From positions 33,497,607 through 33,561,606 of the forward strand of contig NC_083695.1 in the NCBI RefSeq assembly GCF_033118175.1: a stretch of 64,000 bases of DNA, read 5' to 3'. A program made the position numbers and the translations under genes. The DNA is from Dama dama (lineage: Eukaryota; Chordata; Mammalia; Artiodactyla; Cervidae). Below the pieces are notes generated by a model. That model was not told the DNA's origin and did not search any database. It was given only the letters and a program-made list of their open reading frames with translations. This document shows, piece after piece, positions 43,611 to 54,955 of the stretch; position 1 is the stretch's first letter; the number at the start of each line of letters is the position of its first letter.

Positions 43611-43987
43611 TAGCAAACATTCTTCTTACAGAAGAGTTTTCTGAAAGGTATTGTTTTAATTAAAAACATAACCATCAGCATCTTCCTTAGGTTTCAAATG
43701 ATTTTCTTTGTCGGGGTCAAAACACCTGAACTCATGGTGACAGCTACAGTAAAAACATGTACTACATCTTCTTTATTTCAGCTTGTGAAGTGTGTTGACA
43801 TTTGCTGCCTTTCTTTTATGCCAAGGGAAAAAGAAATCTTTTTTTTTCCGTGTAAGAATAAAAATTGAACTTGTGAGTATATTGAGATAATTGTGTAAAA
43901 AGAAGACTATTTGAATTAGTTTCAAAATGGATTATTTCTTCATTACCTAGCACTTTATAATTAACTGTTCTTTTTTTTTTATTTCAG
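43611..43987 (+). promoter_or_regulatory. ADK: 3' end of intron: branch point, pyrimidine tract and acceptor of the micro-exon
   Basis: Mostly unique intron. The last part is TTATAATTAACTG (branch A proposed at 43964), an uninterrupted T-rich tract and ATTTCAG ending at 43987. The long tract probably helps definition of the 36-bp exon. Confidence 0.7.
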
Positions 43988-44023
43988 GAAGCTGCCACTT
44001 TTGCTAGAGAGCAAGGCTTTGAG
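43988..44023 (+). CDS. ADK: Adenosine kinase (ADK), internal 36-bp micro-exon
   Basis: ADK phosphorylates adenosine to AMP using ATP and controls adenosine levels in cytosol and nucleus. The exon is exactly 12 codons, EAATFAREQGFE, phase 0 at both ends, and matches the mammalian ADK segment that follows the FGNE(T) stretch (known family, recalled, not searched). By counting back from the catalytic Asp of the DTNGAGD motif I place it near residue 226 of the short isoform. The acceptor is a long T-rich tract ending in ATTTCAG, with a plausible branch A at 43964 (context TTAAC). The donor is GAG|GTGAGT, a near-perfect consensus, as expected for an exon this small. The next exon in the window starts in the compatible phase with the next expected residue. 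Skipping the exon would delete 12 residues and keep the frame. The start codon, earlier exons and the catalytic exon lie outside the window. Confidence 0.95.
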
Positions 44024-44137
44024 GTGAGTTAACCCACAATTGCACACTAAACAGATCCTAAAGGTTTTTTCTAGCTGATAATGAAGTTCTTTTGGACAGT
44101 GATTGATGTGCTATTATACTCTCAGAGCCTCGCAGCA

Positions 44138-44151
44138 GTTGCCATGGAAAC
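44138..44151 (+). promoter_or_regulatory. X-box-like RFX site
   Basis: GTTGCCATGGAAAC differs by one base from the symmetric X-box GTTGCCATGGCAAC bound by RFX factors. It lies 115 bp downstream of the micro-exon. Binding is inference. Confidence 0.5.
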
Positions 44152-44339
44152 TTGGCAGTCGTCATGGTTTCTTTGTTCTGCCAGCACAGTGTTATGACGC
44201 ACTCTGCTAGGTCTGCACCCAACATCGCCTACAGATGTTATTTATTGAATTTTGAAAAGCCTCTTGGGAAGCCAAGAGGTTGGGCACGGTTTCAAGCTGC
44301 CTCTGCAGATATGGGGCCTGTCAGTTTGTTCAGTTAAAA

Positions 44340-47300
44340 AGCTACCTCATTAGCTGCATTACATTTCATAAGAATTCACTGCTAAAGCAGTGGTGGAGCA
44401 ACACTAAATAATGAAATATAATGTCATTTAAATAATTTCAACCTTACCACATGTAGATTATCATTATGTAAATTAATTTCCAAAAGGTTATACTTAACTG
44501 TTGTTAGGAACTGACTAATTTAAACCCTTCTCAAATGAACTTCCTATTTGAATCTTTTTTCTTTTCTTTCTTTTTCCTCATTTCTTTGATAGCATAAAAC
44601 ATATACATTTTCTGAAACAAAAAATTGATAATTGCTTTAATTTTCAGATAATCAATTCTGTTTTCCTTATAGAAATATTATCCTGTCAAGATTCCAAACT
44701 CCACATAGTTGTTGTTGGCAAAATTAATAGCCAAGACCGTGTTTTTATGTATGTAGTATCTACCTTCCGATGGATTGTTAGGAAACACTGACTAATCTAA
44801 ACCCAGGTTAATTGACAGAGATTAACTGAGTTTGTGATTTTTATGACTATCATATTTATTTAGTCAGAACTCTGTAGAATATTGTGTTCTATATAGCAAC
44901 TTGGAATGTTTGATGGAAGTAAGTTTTTTAAATTTAACCTGACTAGATCTGGATATATAGAAACTCTTTCGTTATTTGCATACTCAGTATTGTCTACCAT
45001 GTACAGAAACTGTGAGCGTTGTTTGGATATATTAGTAAGCTCACTTTGAACTCTTTGGAGAAAGGTGTTTTATAAAATTGTGATGGAAATGTTATTTAAA
45101 TGTACTAAAGACAGATTCATTATTAAGCAACAAAGTGATACATGTGTATGTTATCCATGTCATAGGACTTGACAACTGAGGTGCTTCTTTTTCTTGGAGG
45201 AAGATAGTGAGCATGTCGTATAAGTATTCTACTCTCAAGGTCATGTATAAAAACTGTATCAGGGTAGGAAGCTGTCTCATAGTGCTCCATTAATGGAAAC
45301 TATCATAGTTTCTTGGGAGTTTGCTTTTTTTGTTTTAACATATTCTCATGAATATAAGGTTGAGTCACATGAAGAAGAAGGAATAAAGATTTCCAAGCAA
45401 TTTTTATCTAATTTAAGTTTCCCTTTGTAATTTCTCAAACTGGCAATTGCTGTACAGGGCTGAATGTAATGAGGGGAACATTCAACTCAGAAAGACAAAT
45501 GTTCTGATCGTGAAACTATAAGTAAATGTTCTAAGTCTTGTTTTAAAGTTTCACTGATTTTAAATTTCAGTATTAACAATTAATACTCTCTGTTGTTACA
45601 TAAAAATTCTTCAAATAAAAAATATATAGAGTATAAATTTATGTCCTATTTTATGTGCTAACATTTAGAAATGTATTTCAGTTCTAAAAAATAACCACTT
45701 TTATAGATGCTTAGAAATGTAACATGTTGTATAACAGATGATTCTGTAGTGCCCGATAATAATTTTAATAATTTATTAAACCTTACTAATTCATAGTTTT
45801 ATTGTCCCTTTGAGGTACATGCTTTGAATATGCCTGGTTTAAATTCAGTCTTAGCAACAAACTACTTTTTCTATTTTCTACTAACCAACACCATATTAAC
45901 CTTTCCATTAGTTCTTACTTATTGACTCTGAAGTTGTTTCTTTTTACCATAAATCTGCCATAACTGATAACAACATATGAACAAAGTGATGATTATAATA
46001 GTATACCTTATTACCTCCTGACATAGCAAAACCCAGTTGGTAATTTGACAATGATGTGTTAGATTGCATAAAGTATACAGTGTCTTGATGTATCCATGGG
46101 TTCCCTAACATACTATAAACATTTCAGAATCTGTAAGAGCCTTGATTAGAATACCCTGAAGTCAGTATTGTTAATACAATATAATGCTTGTATGGAATGC
46201 TATCTAGAGAAACTGAATGATTTTAAAATGTCATTTAAGTTTCCTTAGTTGGTTAGATAGTAATATGAAAGCATAGATTTGAATCTCAGTATACTCAAAC
46301 AAGAATAAATCATTTAACAGTTTAACGTCTGTGGGAATGTGTCAGTGCTTTCAAGTCTAGTGTGACAAACTAGACAAAATCTGTATCTATTTCCTCCCAA
46401 CTTTAATTTTACCACTTAATTCGGGACATGAATGAGAGGAGAGAAGTGAAAAAATTAAAGAGAAAGGAAAGGTGGGCACTTTTTCTTCCCACACGTCCTA
46501 CCTTCATTTTCTGTTATAAATCCCAATCAGTTCCCAAAGCCACTGAATGTTGCCACCAGTGATCTGTCTGCTAAGAGACCAATCCAAATGCCTCTAAAAA
46601 TAACCAGTGTTTATCATCAGGAAATATCCTCAGTGACATTGTTTATGATATTCTGGTTAGCTTCTCTGCAAATTTCAGATAATCTTTCTTTAAGAAAAAA
46701 ATCTTTAATCTTTAAAGTGAATTGGGCAATTTTCAGTAAGAAGAAGCAGCTAGCTAGCAGCTTAGGAGGGCACTGGAGAATGAGATAAAAACGGACTGGG
46801 CAGAGCACAAAGCAGAAGGGAGAGGAATATATATATATATATATATAGGTTGATGGAAAATTGCATAGTGCCTGATTTAAATGACAGACCTGCTAAGAAT
46901 TTTAAAATGACAATTCTTGGTGTAAAAAGTTTCATGGGTACTTTTATTATTTTGGAAAATCGGTTCAGACTGCAGTGTGTTTTTAAACCAACCTTATCTT
47001 AAGTTGAACCGATTAAAGGTTTGTATTTTTAGAACCTAAATAGAAATGAGGCACTTAGCAATATGTTTCATTATGAAACCTTTTAAAAGCAGTATTGAAA
47101 ATTGATTTAAATTAAAGAACATACCTCCAAAACCTAAATAAAACTATTCTTTGTGTTCTCATTCTCAGTGCAATAGAGTATATGCCAAATGATGTAGAGA
47201 TTTAATACCTTTTCTATTGTATCAGTTACTCAGTTTTACTCCAAGCAGCAAATTTTAATTTTCTTATTTTAAAGCTCTAAAATACAATACTTCTAACCAC

Positions 47301-47884
47301 AGAGGAAATAAAGCAATCCTTTTCCATTTTCCCACTTCGCTACAGCCCATGACTCTGCTAAGAGACTTCCAGGCTTGTAGTCTTTCTCTGACCAATGACA
47401 GCTCTGTCATTTTATACCACTGAGAGAAGAAAGTATTGAAAGTGCTATCCAATAGGCATCCACAGGCCATGTGTGGCTATTTAAATTAAATAAAATTAAA
47501 AGTTCAGTTCCTTAGTCTGTAGGCAAGTGCATGCCTATGTAGATAGTGACTACCATATTGGACAGAGCAAATGTAGAACATGACATCCTCACGGAAACTT
47601 CCATTGATTAGCACTGGATAACAAGTCTACAGAGAGTTTCAGAAGGTATTGATTACCAAAGAGTTCTCCAAGATTTTTCTAATGTTCCTCTGTTCCTCAC
47701 AAATATAAAGAATGCACAGTGAATGATTGCCAAGAGTTTCTGGAAATGAGAACTAAATTAGATCATGTTTGTTGATAGAGTACAGTGCTGCTTCCCTAAG
47801 TGACCAAGTCTCAAATGATAACAGTTTTAAAACACTCGATTAACAGAAAGAGATATAATAGTCGTGATTCTCTTGATGTAATCC
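44340..47884. other. Intron, largely low-copy
   Basis: No gene and no clear transposon. An (AT)10 tract lies at 46827-46847. Small frames have no recognisable domain. Confidence 0.5.
46827..46847 (+). repeat. (AT)n microsatellite
   Basis: About ten AT units, uninterrupted. Confidence 0.95.
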
Positions 47885-48260
47885 CTTACTCATTCAACAA
47901 ATACTTGCTGAGCACTTACTTTGTGCCTAACACTTCGATAGACCCTGAAGACAAGATAGAAATAATAAAAGTGTACAGTAAAAGAAAAGGTGGGAGTCTC
48001 CTATTTAAGATACTCTAATTATTGGAGTGAGTCTCTGAGGAAGTAAAACTAAAAAATACAAATATCTAGCTATGACAGAAAAAAGCAAAACAAACAACAG
48101 GGAAACAAACCAGACAAAGGGAACAAGAGTCTGCAGGACTGTAGACACAAGAGAGCGTAGTACTGTGTACTCTAGGTAGTAACAGGAGGCCAGTGCAACT
48201 GGAATGAAATGAGTGATGAGGAAGTGGTATGAGACAGGATGGAGACTGACACATCATATG
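47885..48260 (+). repeat. Ancient mammalian-wide repeat
   Basis: ACTCATTCAACAAATACTTG, CTGAGCACTTACTTTGTGCC and, later, GGAGGCCAGTGCAACTGGAA match the 5' and middle parts of the family at 31610-32560. Confidence 0.6.
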
Positions 48261-48479
48261 ACCACCATGATTATTATAGGAGTTCCTATTGGGAAGCAAA
48301 GCAGAATCTGTGTGACTAAGTGGGGCAATATATATGAGCACCATATTTGCTTTTCTATAGGAATAGATAGGTGGTGACAGTATTCTTTTACATTTGTATC
48401 ATCAGCTTGTTAAAAATGGAATGAAGACAATATATTAATTTGGAAAACAATGCTAAATTTAAAGTGTGTGACCACCAGT

Positions 48480-48725
48480 GACAATAAAAGCATAATTTGA
48501 CATTTATGAAATGATTCAAAGTTTATAAAACATTTTCTAAAATATCATTAATACATTTAATATTCATACAAACCTTGGAGGGATAGGTATGGCATGTATT
48601 GCCATATCAGTTGAACAGAAAAAATAAACTACATAACATGTTCAGAGTCACATAGCTAACAGATAATGGAGTCAGAATCCAAGCTCAGCTGTCTTGAATC
48701 TGGTAATCTTTATAAACTACACTTC
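48480..48725 (-). mobile_element. MIR SINE remnant
   Basis: GTTCAGAGTCACATAGCTAA, CAGATAATGGAGTCAGAATC and CAAGCTCAGCTGTCTTGAAT are the reverse of MIR. Confidence 0.7.
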
Positions 48726-48959
48726 TTTCTCACAGTCTAACATATTGGAGGAGGAAATCAGATTTTCAAATGACCTTGGAAATGAGAAATATCTAGAAAT
48801 TCAGAAGTTGAAATTTCACTAGGGTAAAACACAAATCAGAATAATTAAGAAAAATATCATGTTTAAATGGAAGATCAGCAATGACTTGTGACTGTGGCGT
48901 ATAATTATTTAACATGAAGATGCTTTAGTTTTGTGATCACAACAGAAATCACATAACCA

Positions 48960-49190
48960 GAATTCAGAGACACAGTATGATCTGTGGATAACAGGGAAGA
49001 GTGTTGGAATCAGAACTTTGTGGATACTAGTCCTGGCTCCACTTCTTAGTATGTTTATGACCTTGGGAAGTTACTTAACCTCTCTATGACTCAATTTCCT
49101 CATCTATAAAATGGGGATATAGTAAGAGCACTTATTTCCTAGAGTGGTTAAGATTTAATGAGTACTTTAGAGCTATATACATGGCTCTTG
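48960..49190 (+). mobile_element. MIR SINE
   Basis: GTCCTGGCTCCACTTCTTAG, GACCTTGGGAAGTTACTTAA, CTCTATGACTCAATTTCCTC and TATAAAATGGGGATATAGTA: one of the best-preserved MIR copies in the window, sense orientation. Confidence 0.85.
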
Positions 49191-49201
49191 CTTTCTGCAT
49201 T

Positions 49202-49295
49202 TATAAAATAGGGACATAGTAATAATATGTACTGTCTAGACTGGTTAAGAGGTAATGAGTATTTTAGAGTGCTCATAGCTGTTTATACATGGCTC
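49202..49295 (+). repeat. Local duplication of the MIR 3' part
   Basis: TATAAAATAGGGACATAGTA ... ATACATGGCTC repeats 49105-49187. Offset is about 97 bp at the start and 108 bp at the end, owing to a small insertion. Confidence 0.8.
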
Positions 49296-49394
49296 ATATT
49301 TAAATGTGAGCTTTCTTCTACTTTTTCTTCCTTTTTTTCTCTTTCTCCTCCCTTATTGGATAACATAATTGAATTCTCAATACTCAGAACTCTT

Positions 49395-49629
49395 CAGAGG
49401 GCTTCCCTGGTGGGCCAGTGGTTAAGAATCCACCTCTTGGAATGCAAGGGACACTGGTTTGATCCCTGGTCCCAGGAAGTTCCCACCTACTGCTGAGCAA
49501 CTAAGCAACTAAATGTGTTACAAGTAATGAGCCTAAGCAACTAAATATGTTACAAGTAATGAGCCCACTCCCTCAACTAGAGAAAGCCTATGAGCAGCAC
49601 TGAAGACCCACCACAGCCAAAAGAAAAAA
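49395..49629 (+). mobile_element. CHR-type SINE with internal 32-bp duplication
   Basis: GGGCTTCCCTGGTGGGCCAG, TTAAGAATCCACCTCTTGGA, TTGATCCCTGGTCCCAGGAA, then CACCACAGCCAAAAG and an A-tail. AACTCTT at 49388-49394 and 49630-49636 is a probable short TSD. TAAGCAACTAAAT..GAGCC is tandemly doubled at 49502-49565. Confidence 0.88.
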
Positions 49630-49814
49630 AACTCTTGAGGTCCTTTCTAGAGATTTTCAGGCAGTTTAGGATTTGACAGTTTTGGAGCATATTTACACAA
49701 CAGTAAATATAGGAAATACATTAATATTTATTAAGTACTTGGCATGTGCTAAATACTGCATTCAGCTCTTTCACTTAGCGTATTTTTCCTCCTGACACAC
49801 ACAAAAAAACTATT

Positions 49815-50207
49815 TTTAACTTTCTATTTTGAAACAATTTTAGATTCAGAAAATTTGCAAAAATAGTACAGAGAATTTCTAGATACTTTCACTTAGCTTC
49901 CCCTAATGTAAACATCTTACAGAACCAAGGTATAATGATCAAAACCTGGAAGTCAACATTAGTATAGTGTTAGTAACTGAACTATAGAAATTATTCTCAT
50001 TTCACCAGACAAAGAGAACAAGTTTTTCCTCTAATTTCTTTTTTCTCTTCCACAATCTAGTCCAGAGTCACACATTGCATATATTTGTCTTCTTAGTCTC
50101 TTCTTATCAAACAGTTTCTCACTCATTCCTTGTTGTTCATGATCTTCATACTTTTGAAGACTGCCTGTCAGTCATTTTGTAGAATGTCCATCAGTTTAGG
50201 TTTGTCC
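49815..50207 (-). mobile_element. Ancient L1 3'-UTR, left half
   Basis: TATTTTGAAACAATTTTAGA, CTTCCCCTAATGTAAACATC, GTCACACATTGCATATATTT and TTGTAGAATGTCCATCAGTT are the reverse of an L1M 3'-UTR. It resumes after the BovB at 50888. Confidence 0.7.
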
Positions 50208-50887
50208 AACATTCAGAAGACTAAGATCATGTTATCCGGTCCTGTCACTTCATGGCAAATAGATGGGGAAACAGTGGAAACAGTGGCTGACTTTATTTTG
50301 GGGGGCTCCAGAATCACTGCAGATGGTGACTGCAGCCGTGAAATTAAAAGATGTTTGCTCCTTGGAAGAAATTCATGACCAACTTAGACAGCATGTTAAA
50401 AAGCAGAGACATTACTTTGCCAACAAAGGTCCGTCTAGTCTAAGCTATGGTTTTTCCAGTAGTCGTGTATGGATGTGAGAGTTGGACTGTGAAAAAAGCT
50501 GAGTGCCGAAGAGGTGATGCTTTTGAACTGTGGTGTTGGAGAAGACTTGAGAGTCCCTTGGACTGCGAGGAGATCCAACCACTCCATCCTAAAGGAGATC
50601 AGTCGTGGGTGTTCATTGGAAGGACTGATGTTGAAGCTGAAACTCTGATACTTTGGCCACCTGATGTGAAGAGCTGACTCATTTGAAAAGGCTCTGGTGG
50701 TGGGAAAGATTGAGGGCAGGAGGAGACGGGGATGACAGTGGATGAGATGATTGGATAGCATTACCGACTCAATGGACATGAGTTTGGGTAAACTCCGGGA
50801 GTTGGTGATGGACAGGGACGCCTGGTGTGCTGCAGTTCATGGGGTTGCAAAGAGTTGGACACGACTGAGCAACTGAACTGAACTGAA
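50208..50887 (+). mobile_element. 5'-truncated BovB LINE (680 bp)
   Basis: It starts at AACATTCAGAAGACTAAGAT and ends with GAGCAACTGAACTGAACTGA. Frames carry the BovB peptides TSWQIDGETVETVADFI and VVYGCESWTVKKAECRR. Several frameshifts. It interrupts the old L1 3'-UTR. Confidence 0.93.
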
Positions 50888-51300
50888 TATCTCTCATACT
50901 TAAGATTCTGCATTTTGGCAGAAATACCACAGAGGTATTGTGCCCTTCTCAGTGCATTATAACGGGCATATACATGATATCCCAATGTCTTACTATTGGT
51001 GATGTTAACTTTGATCACTAGGTTAAGGTGGTATTTATCCTCTATGAAGTTAACTATTTTCACATTGTAGTTGATAAAATATCTTGGGGGTGATACCTGT
51101 GCAGATATCCCATTTTACCCACTAATTTAAGCATCACTAAAGTTGATCACGGGGGTAAAGGGATGTCTGTCAACCTTCTCCACTGTTAACATTTCTATTT
51201 TTCCTTTTGTAATGAAGATGTTTAGAGGGAGATACTATAAGACTAAGCTAATGCCCTGTTTCTCTTCAGACTTTTGCCCACTAATTTTAGCATACTTCAC
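50888..51300 (-). mobile_element. Ancient L1 3'-UTR, right half
   Basis: CACAGAGGTATTGTGCCCTT, TTACTATTGGTGATGTTAAC, CACTAGGTTAAGGTGGTATT and CATTTCTATTTTTCCTTTTG continue the L1M 3'-UTR. A short MIR-like piece (TTTTGTAGATGAGAAAATGA) follows at about 51337. Confidence 0.7.
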
Positions 51301-51385
51301 TCTCAACATCTTTTAACACAAATACTATTGTCTTAGTTTTGTAGATGAGAAAATGAAGTTTCAGAGAGGTATATTTACCTGCTAT

Positions 51386-53218
51386 GTTGTTCAGTTGCCC
51401 AGTCGTGTCCAACTCTTTGCGACTGCTTGGACTGCAGCACGCCAGGCCTCCCTGTCCATCACCAACTCCCAGAGTTTACTCAAACTCATGTCCATTGAGT
51501 CGATGATGCCATTCAGCCATCTCATTCTCTGATAGCCTCTCCTCTTTCTGTCCTCAATCTTCACCAGCATTCAGGGACTTTTCCACTGAGTCATCTGTTT
51601 GCATCAGATGACAAAAATACTGCAGCTTCAGCTTCAGTCCTTCTAGTGAGTATTCAGGGTTGATGTCCCTTAAGATTGACTGGTTTGATCTCCGTGCTGT
51701 CCAAGGGACTTCCAGGAGTCTTCTCCAGCAGCACAGTTCAAAAGCATCAATTCTTTGGCATTCTACTTTCTTTACGGTCCAGCTATCACAACTGTACAGG
51801 ACCACTGGGAAGACCATAGCCTTGGGTATACTAACCTTTGTTGGCAGTATAATGTCTCTGCTTTTCAACACTCTGTCTAGGTCTGTCATTGCTTTCCTGC
51901 CAAGAAGCAATCATCTTCTGATTTCATGGCTGCAGTCACCGTCCGCAGTGATTTTGGAGCCCCAGAGGAGGAAATCTGTCCCTACTTCCACATTTTCCCC
52001 TTCTATTTACCATGTTGTAAGGGGGCTGGATGCCATGCATGATCTTAGTTTTTTAATATTTAGTCTTAAGCTAGCTCTTTCATTCTCCTCCTTCACCGTC
52101 ATCAAGAGACTCTTTAGTTTCTCTTTGCTTTCTGCCATTAGAGTGGTATCATCTGCATATCTGAGGTTGTTGATGTTTCTCCCACCTATCTTGATTCCAG
52201 CCTGTAACTCATCCAGCCTGGAATATCCCATGATGTGCTCAGTGTGTAGGTTAAACAGACGGGGTGACAGCAGACAGCCCTGTTGTATTCCTTTCTCAAC
52301 CTTTTTTTTTTTTTTGAAGTAAGTGATTACTTTATTGTCAGGTAAACAGAAACAGAATGACATCTTGGCTCTATAACAGTGATGTATTATGCCTATGTGT
52401 ATTTCTCTTTTTTTTTTATTATTATCTTATTTTTTTTTTTATTAGTTGGAGGCTAATTACTTCACAACATTTCAGTGGGTTTTGTCATACATTGATATGA
52501 ATCAGCCATAGATTTACACGTACCTATCAATTGTTCCGTATAGGGTTCTAACTGTTGCTTCTTGACCCACATACAGTTTTCTCAGGAGACAGGTAAGGTG
52601 ATCTGGTATTCCTGTCTCTCTAAGAGCTTTCCACAGTTTGTCATGATTCACACAGTCAAAGGCTTTATTTAGCGTAGTCAATGAAACAGAGATAGATGTT
52701 TTTCTGAAATTCCTGTGCTTTCTCTATAATCCAGCGAATGTTAGCAATTTGATCTCTAGTTTCTCTTCCTTTTCTAAACCCAGCTTGAAAATCTGGAAGG
52801 TCTTGGTTCACATAATGCTGAAGCCTAACATGCAAGATTTTAAGCATGACCTTACTAGCATGGGAAATGAATGCAACTGTCCAATGTTTAGCACCTTCTT
52901 TGGTACTACCCTTCTTGGGGATTGGGATAAGAAATGACCTTTTCCAGTCCTCGGGCCACTGCTGGGTCTTTCAGATTTGCCTACATAATGAATGCAGAAC
53001 CTTGATGGCATCATCCTTTAGGGATTTGAATAGTTCTGCTGGGATTTCATCACATCCACTGCTCTATTAACATCAGTGTTTCTTTTTTTTTTTTTTTACT
53101 TCAGTGTTTTTTAAGGCCCGCTTGACTTCACACTCCAGAATGTCTAACTCTGGGTGACTAACCACACCATTGTAGTAATCCAGTTCATTAAGATCTTTTT
53201 TATACAGATCTTCCATGT
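51386..53218 (-). mobile_element. BovB LINE, minus strand, with internal insertion
   Basis: Minus-strand frames give the BovB RT (52665-52847: DFQAGFRKGRETRDQIANIR; 52007-52363: RYADDTTLMAESKEKLKSLL, with the catalytic YADD) and C-terminal region (51554-51910). The reading breaks at 52302-52522, where another insertion sits, and resumes upstream. The upstream end reaches the BovB linker (GSTKEG..-type region) near 53218. A T-run at 53083-53097 interrupts it. Confidence 0.93.
52302..52522 (-). mobile_element. Short L1 3' end with probable 3'-transduced flank
   Basis: Read on the minus strand: the last ~80 bp of the ruminant L1 3'-UTR (ending TAATTAGCCTCCAACTAATA), an interrupted A-rich tract, about 90 bp of non-L1 sequence, AATAAA (complement of 52331-52336) and, 15 bp later, a pure A14 tail (complement of 52302-52315). 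That order is what L1 read-through to a downstream poly(A) signal gives. The alternative is a processed 3'-UTR inserted beside an L1. No TSD is seen; about 12 bp of BovB appear missing at the site. Confidence 0.7.
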
Positions 53219-53250
53219 ATAAAAATTTACTATTTGAGGTCACACAAATA

Positions 53251-53638
53251 GGAGGAAAAGCTATGACCAACCTAGACAGCATATTAAAAAGCAGAGATAT
53301 TACTTTGCTGACAAAGGCCCATAAAATCAAAGCTATGGTTTTTCCTGTAGTCAGTGTTCATTGGAAGGTCTGATGTTGACACTGAAACTCCAATACTTTG
53401 GCCACATGATGCAAAGGGCTGACTCATTAGAAAAGACCCTGATGCTGGGAAAGATTGAGGGCAGGAGGAGAATGGACGACAGAGGATGAGATGGTTGGAT
53501 GGCATCATCAACTCAGTGGACATAAGTTTGAGCAAGCTCTGGGAGATGATGAAGGGCAGGGAGGCCTGACATGCTGCAGTCCACAGGGTTGCAAAGAGTT
53601 GGACACGATGGAGCAACTGAACAACAACATCAAAAATA
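53251..53638 (+). mobile_element. BovB LINE 3' fragment with internal deletion
   Basis: AAAAGCTATGACCAACCTAG, GCAGAGATATTACTTTGCTG, then an abrupt join at about 53353 to GTGTTCATTGGAAGGTCTGA, skipping the roughly 150 bp that the other copies have. It ends GAGCAACTGAACAACAACAT. It is head-to-head with the minus-strand BovB before it. Confidence 0.9.
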
Positions 53639-54955
53639 GTAAATCCAGTTGTGTCATACTCTTAAAATCCCTTGTGATTTCATCCTGTTAAGATATGTTA
53701 GAGAAGATATATGGGAGAAAGAACTACAAGAAGATAAGGAAGAGGTTCATGTTTTCAAGTTTTACAGAACTTGAAATATATGTTGTTAGGAAGACAAAAT
53801 TGAAGTTTTAAGAAAAGCTTTTATACTAGATGGGAATCATCTGTTGAGGGCAAAGCAATGACTCCTCAAAGCCTAGTGTGGGATACTTTGATTTGGTGCA
53901 CAGTGGAACTATAGATATGGATACAAATAGAATAAAGCTTAATCTTTCTGTGAAGATTTATCTTTTATATTTGAAAAGTTTGTTTCAATCCTGAATTGCT
54001 GTTTTTATAAGGTTTAACTTGAGGCATGAAAAAAATGTTGCTTTGATTAGGTTACCAAAACTCCCACAAAAAACATTCTCTTTTTTCACAGGGTTGGTAT
54101 AAGACAACCAAATCTCACTCTTAATTTATTCCTTATACCACATTTAAGAAGGATCGCTACTTAAAAAATCATCCAGTACATGCATACAATTCCATTCCTA
54201 AGGTGGTAAAGTGAATCTTTCTGGAGTTTGCCTCCTATCTTTACTAAAAATGAACTGTACTCAATCATAAGCAAAAATCCTATATTAGTAAAATATGTCT
54301 GTAGTAAAGAGATTTGGAGACTATATGTAATTTTAATGTATATATTTGTTAGAGACATTATTATTATAAGACATTGTCATTTGGGGGGGATCCTTTCAAA
54401 TGTTACTGGTTATTTTTAATAGTCTTTCCCCTCAAACTGAGGGAATTTCTTTTCTCATCTTATCAGAGTTTCAGGCATAGTTCTTTTCTAAAATAAGCAA
54501 ACAAAAGTGAAATAGTCAGCATGTTTGAAAGGTCAGCAGCATGGTCCAACGACAAATGGCTGTTTTTTTCAGAAATAGCAGTCCTCAGGAATCATGATGT
54601 TAGGTTTAGGAGAAGCTTATATTCATATATCATCCAGAATTTCTTAGGTATTTTGTGACTAAATAGCATACGAATATTTCATTAAACATTGTCATACCTT
54701 TAAAAGCATCATGGTTTCTGATGTCTGTAGCCAATGTGACTTGTCTGCTTTGCTTACCTAAATTTTTCTGTCCTATATATCCTAATTAATTTCTCTTATT
54801 AGATATATTTCCACTCTGGTATATATTTCTCTCTCCATAGCTTTTTTAAACTTTGCACAGTGATAGAGGAAGCTACCAACAAACTCCAGACCATGGACAA
54901 TTTTAGCAGCCCTCTGAATTCAAACATGGATTTTTAAATTATCTAAAATTGTTGA
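53639..54955. other. Intron, nothing recognised
   Basis: Low-copy AT-rich sequence, including a run of 7 G at about 54383. Confidence 0.5.

Larger units (their letters stand above)
1..43987 (+). other. ADK: ADK intron (3' part, at least 43,987 bp)
   Basis: Everything upstream of the micro-exon is treated as one intron, because no other exon with splice sites and a recognisable ADK peptide was found. It is AT-rich and carries most of the window's LINE and SINE insertions, in both orientations. The inference that it belongs to ADK rests on the exon at its 3' end. An unrecognised gene or lncRNA inside it cannot be excluded. Confidence 0.8.

Noticed and set aside
46588..46808. 66- and 63-codon opposite frames near the (AT)n tract
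   Set aside because: Short, mutually antisense, no domain, no conservation evidence.
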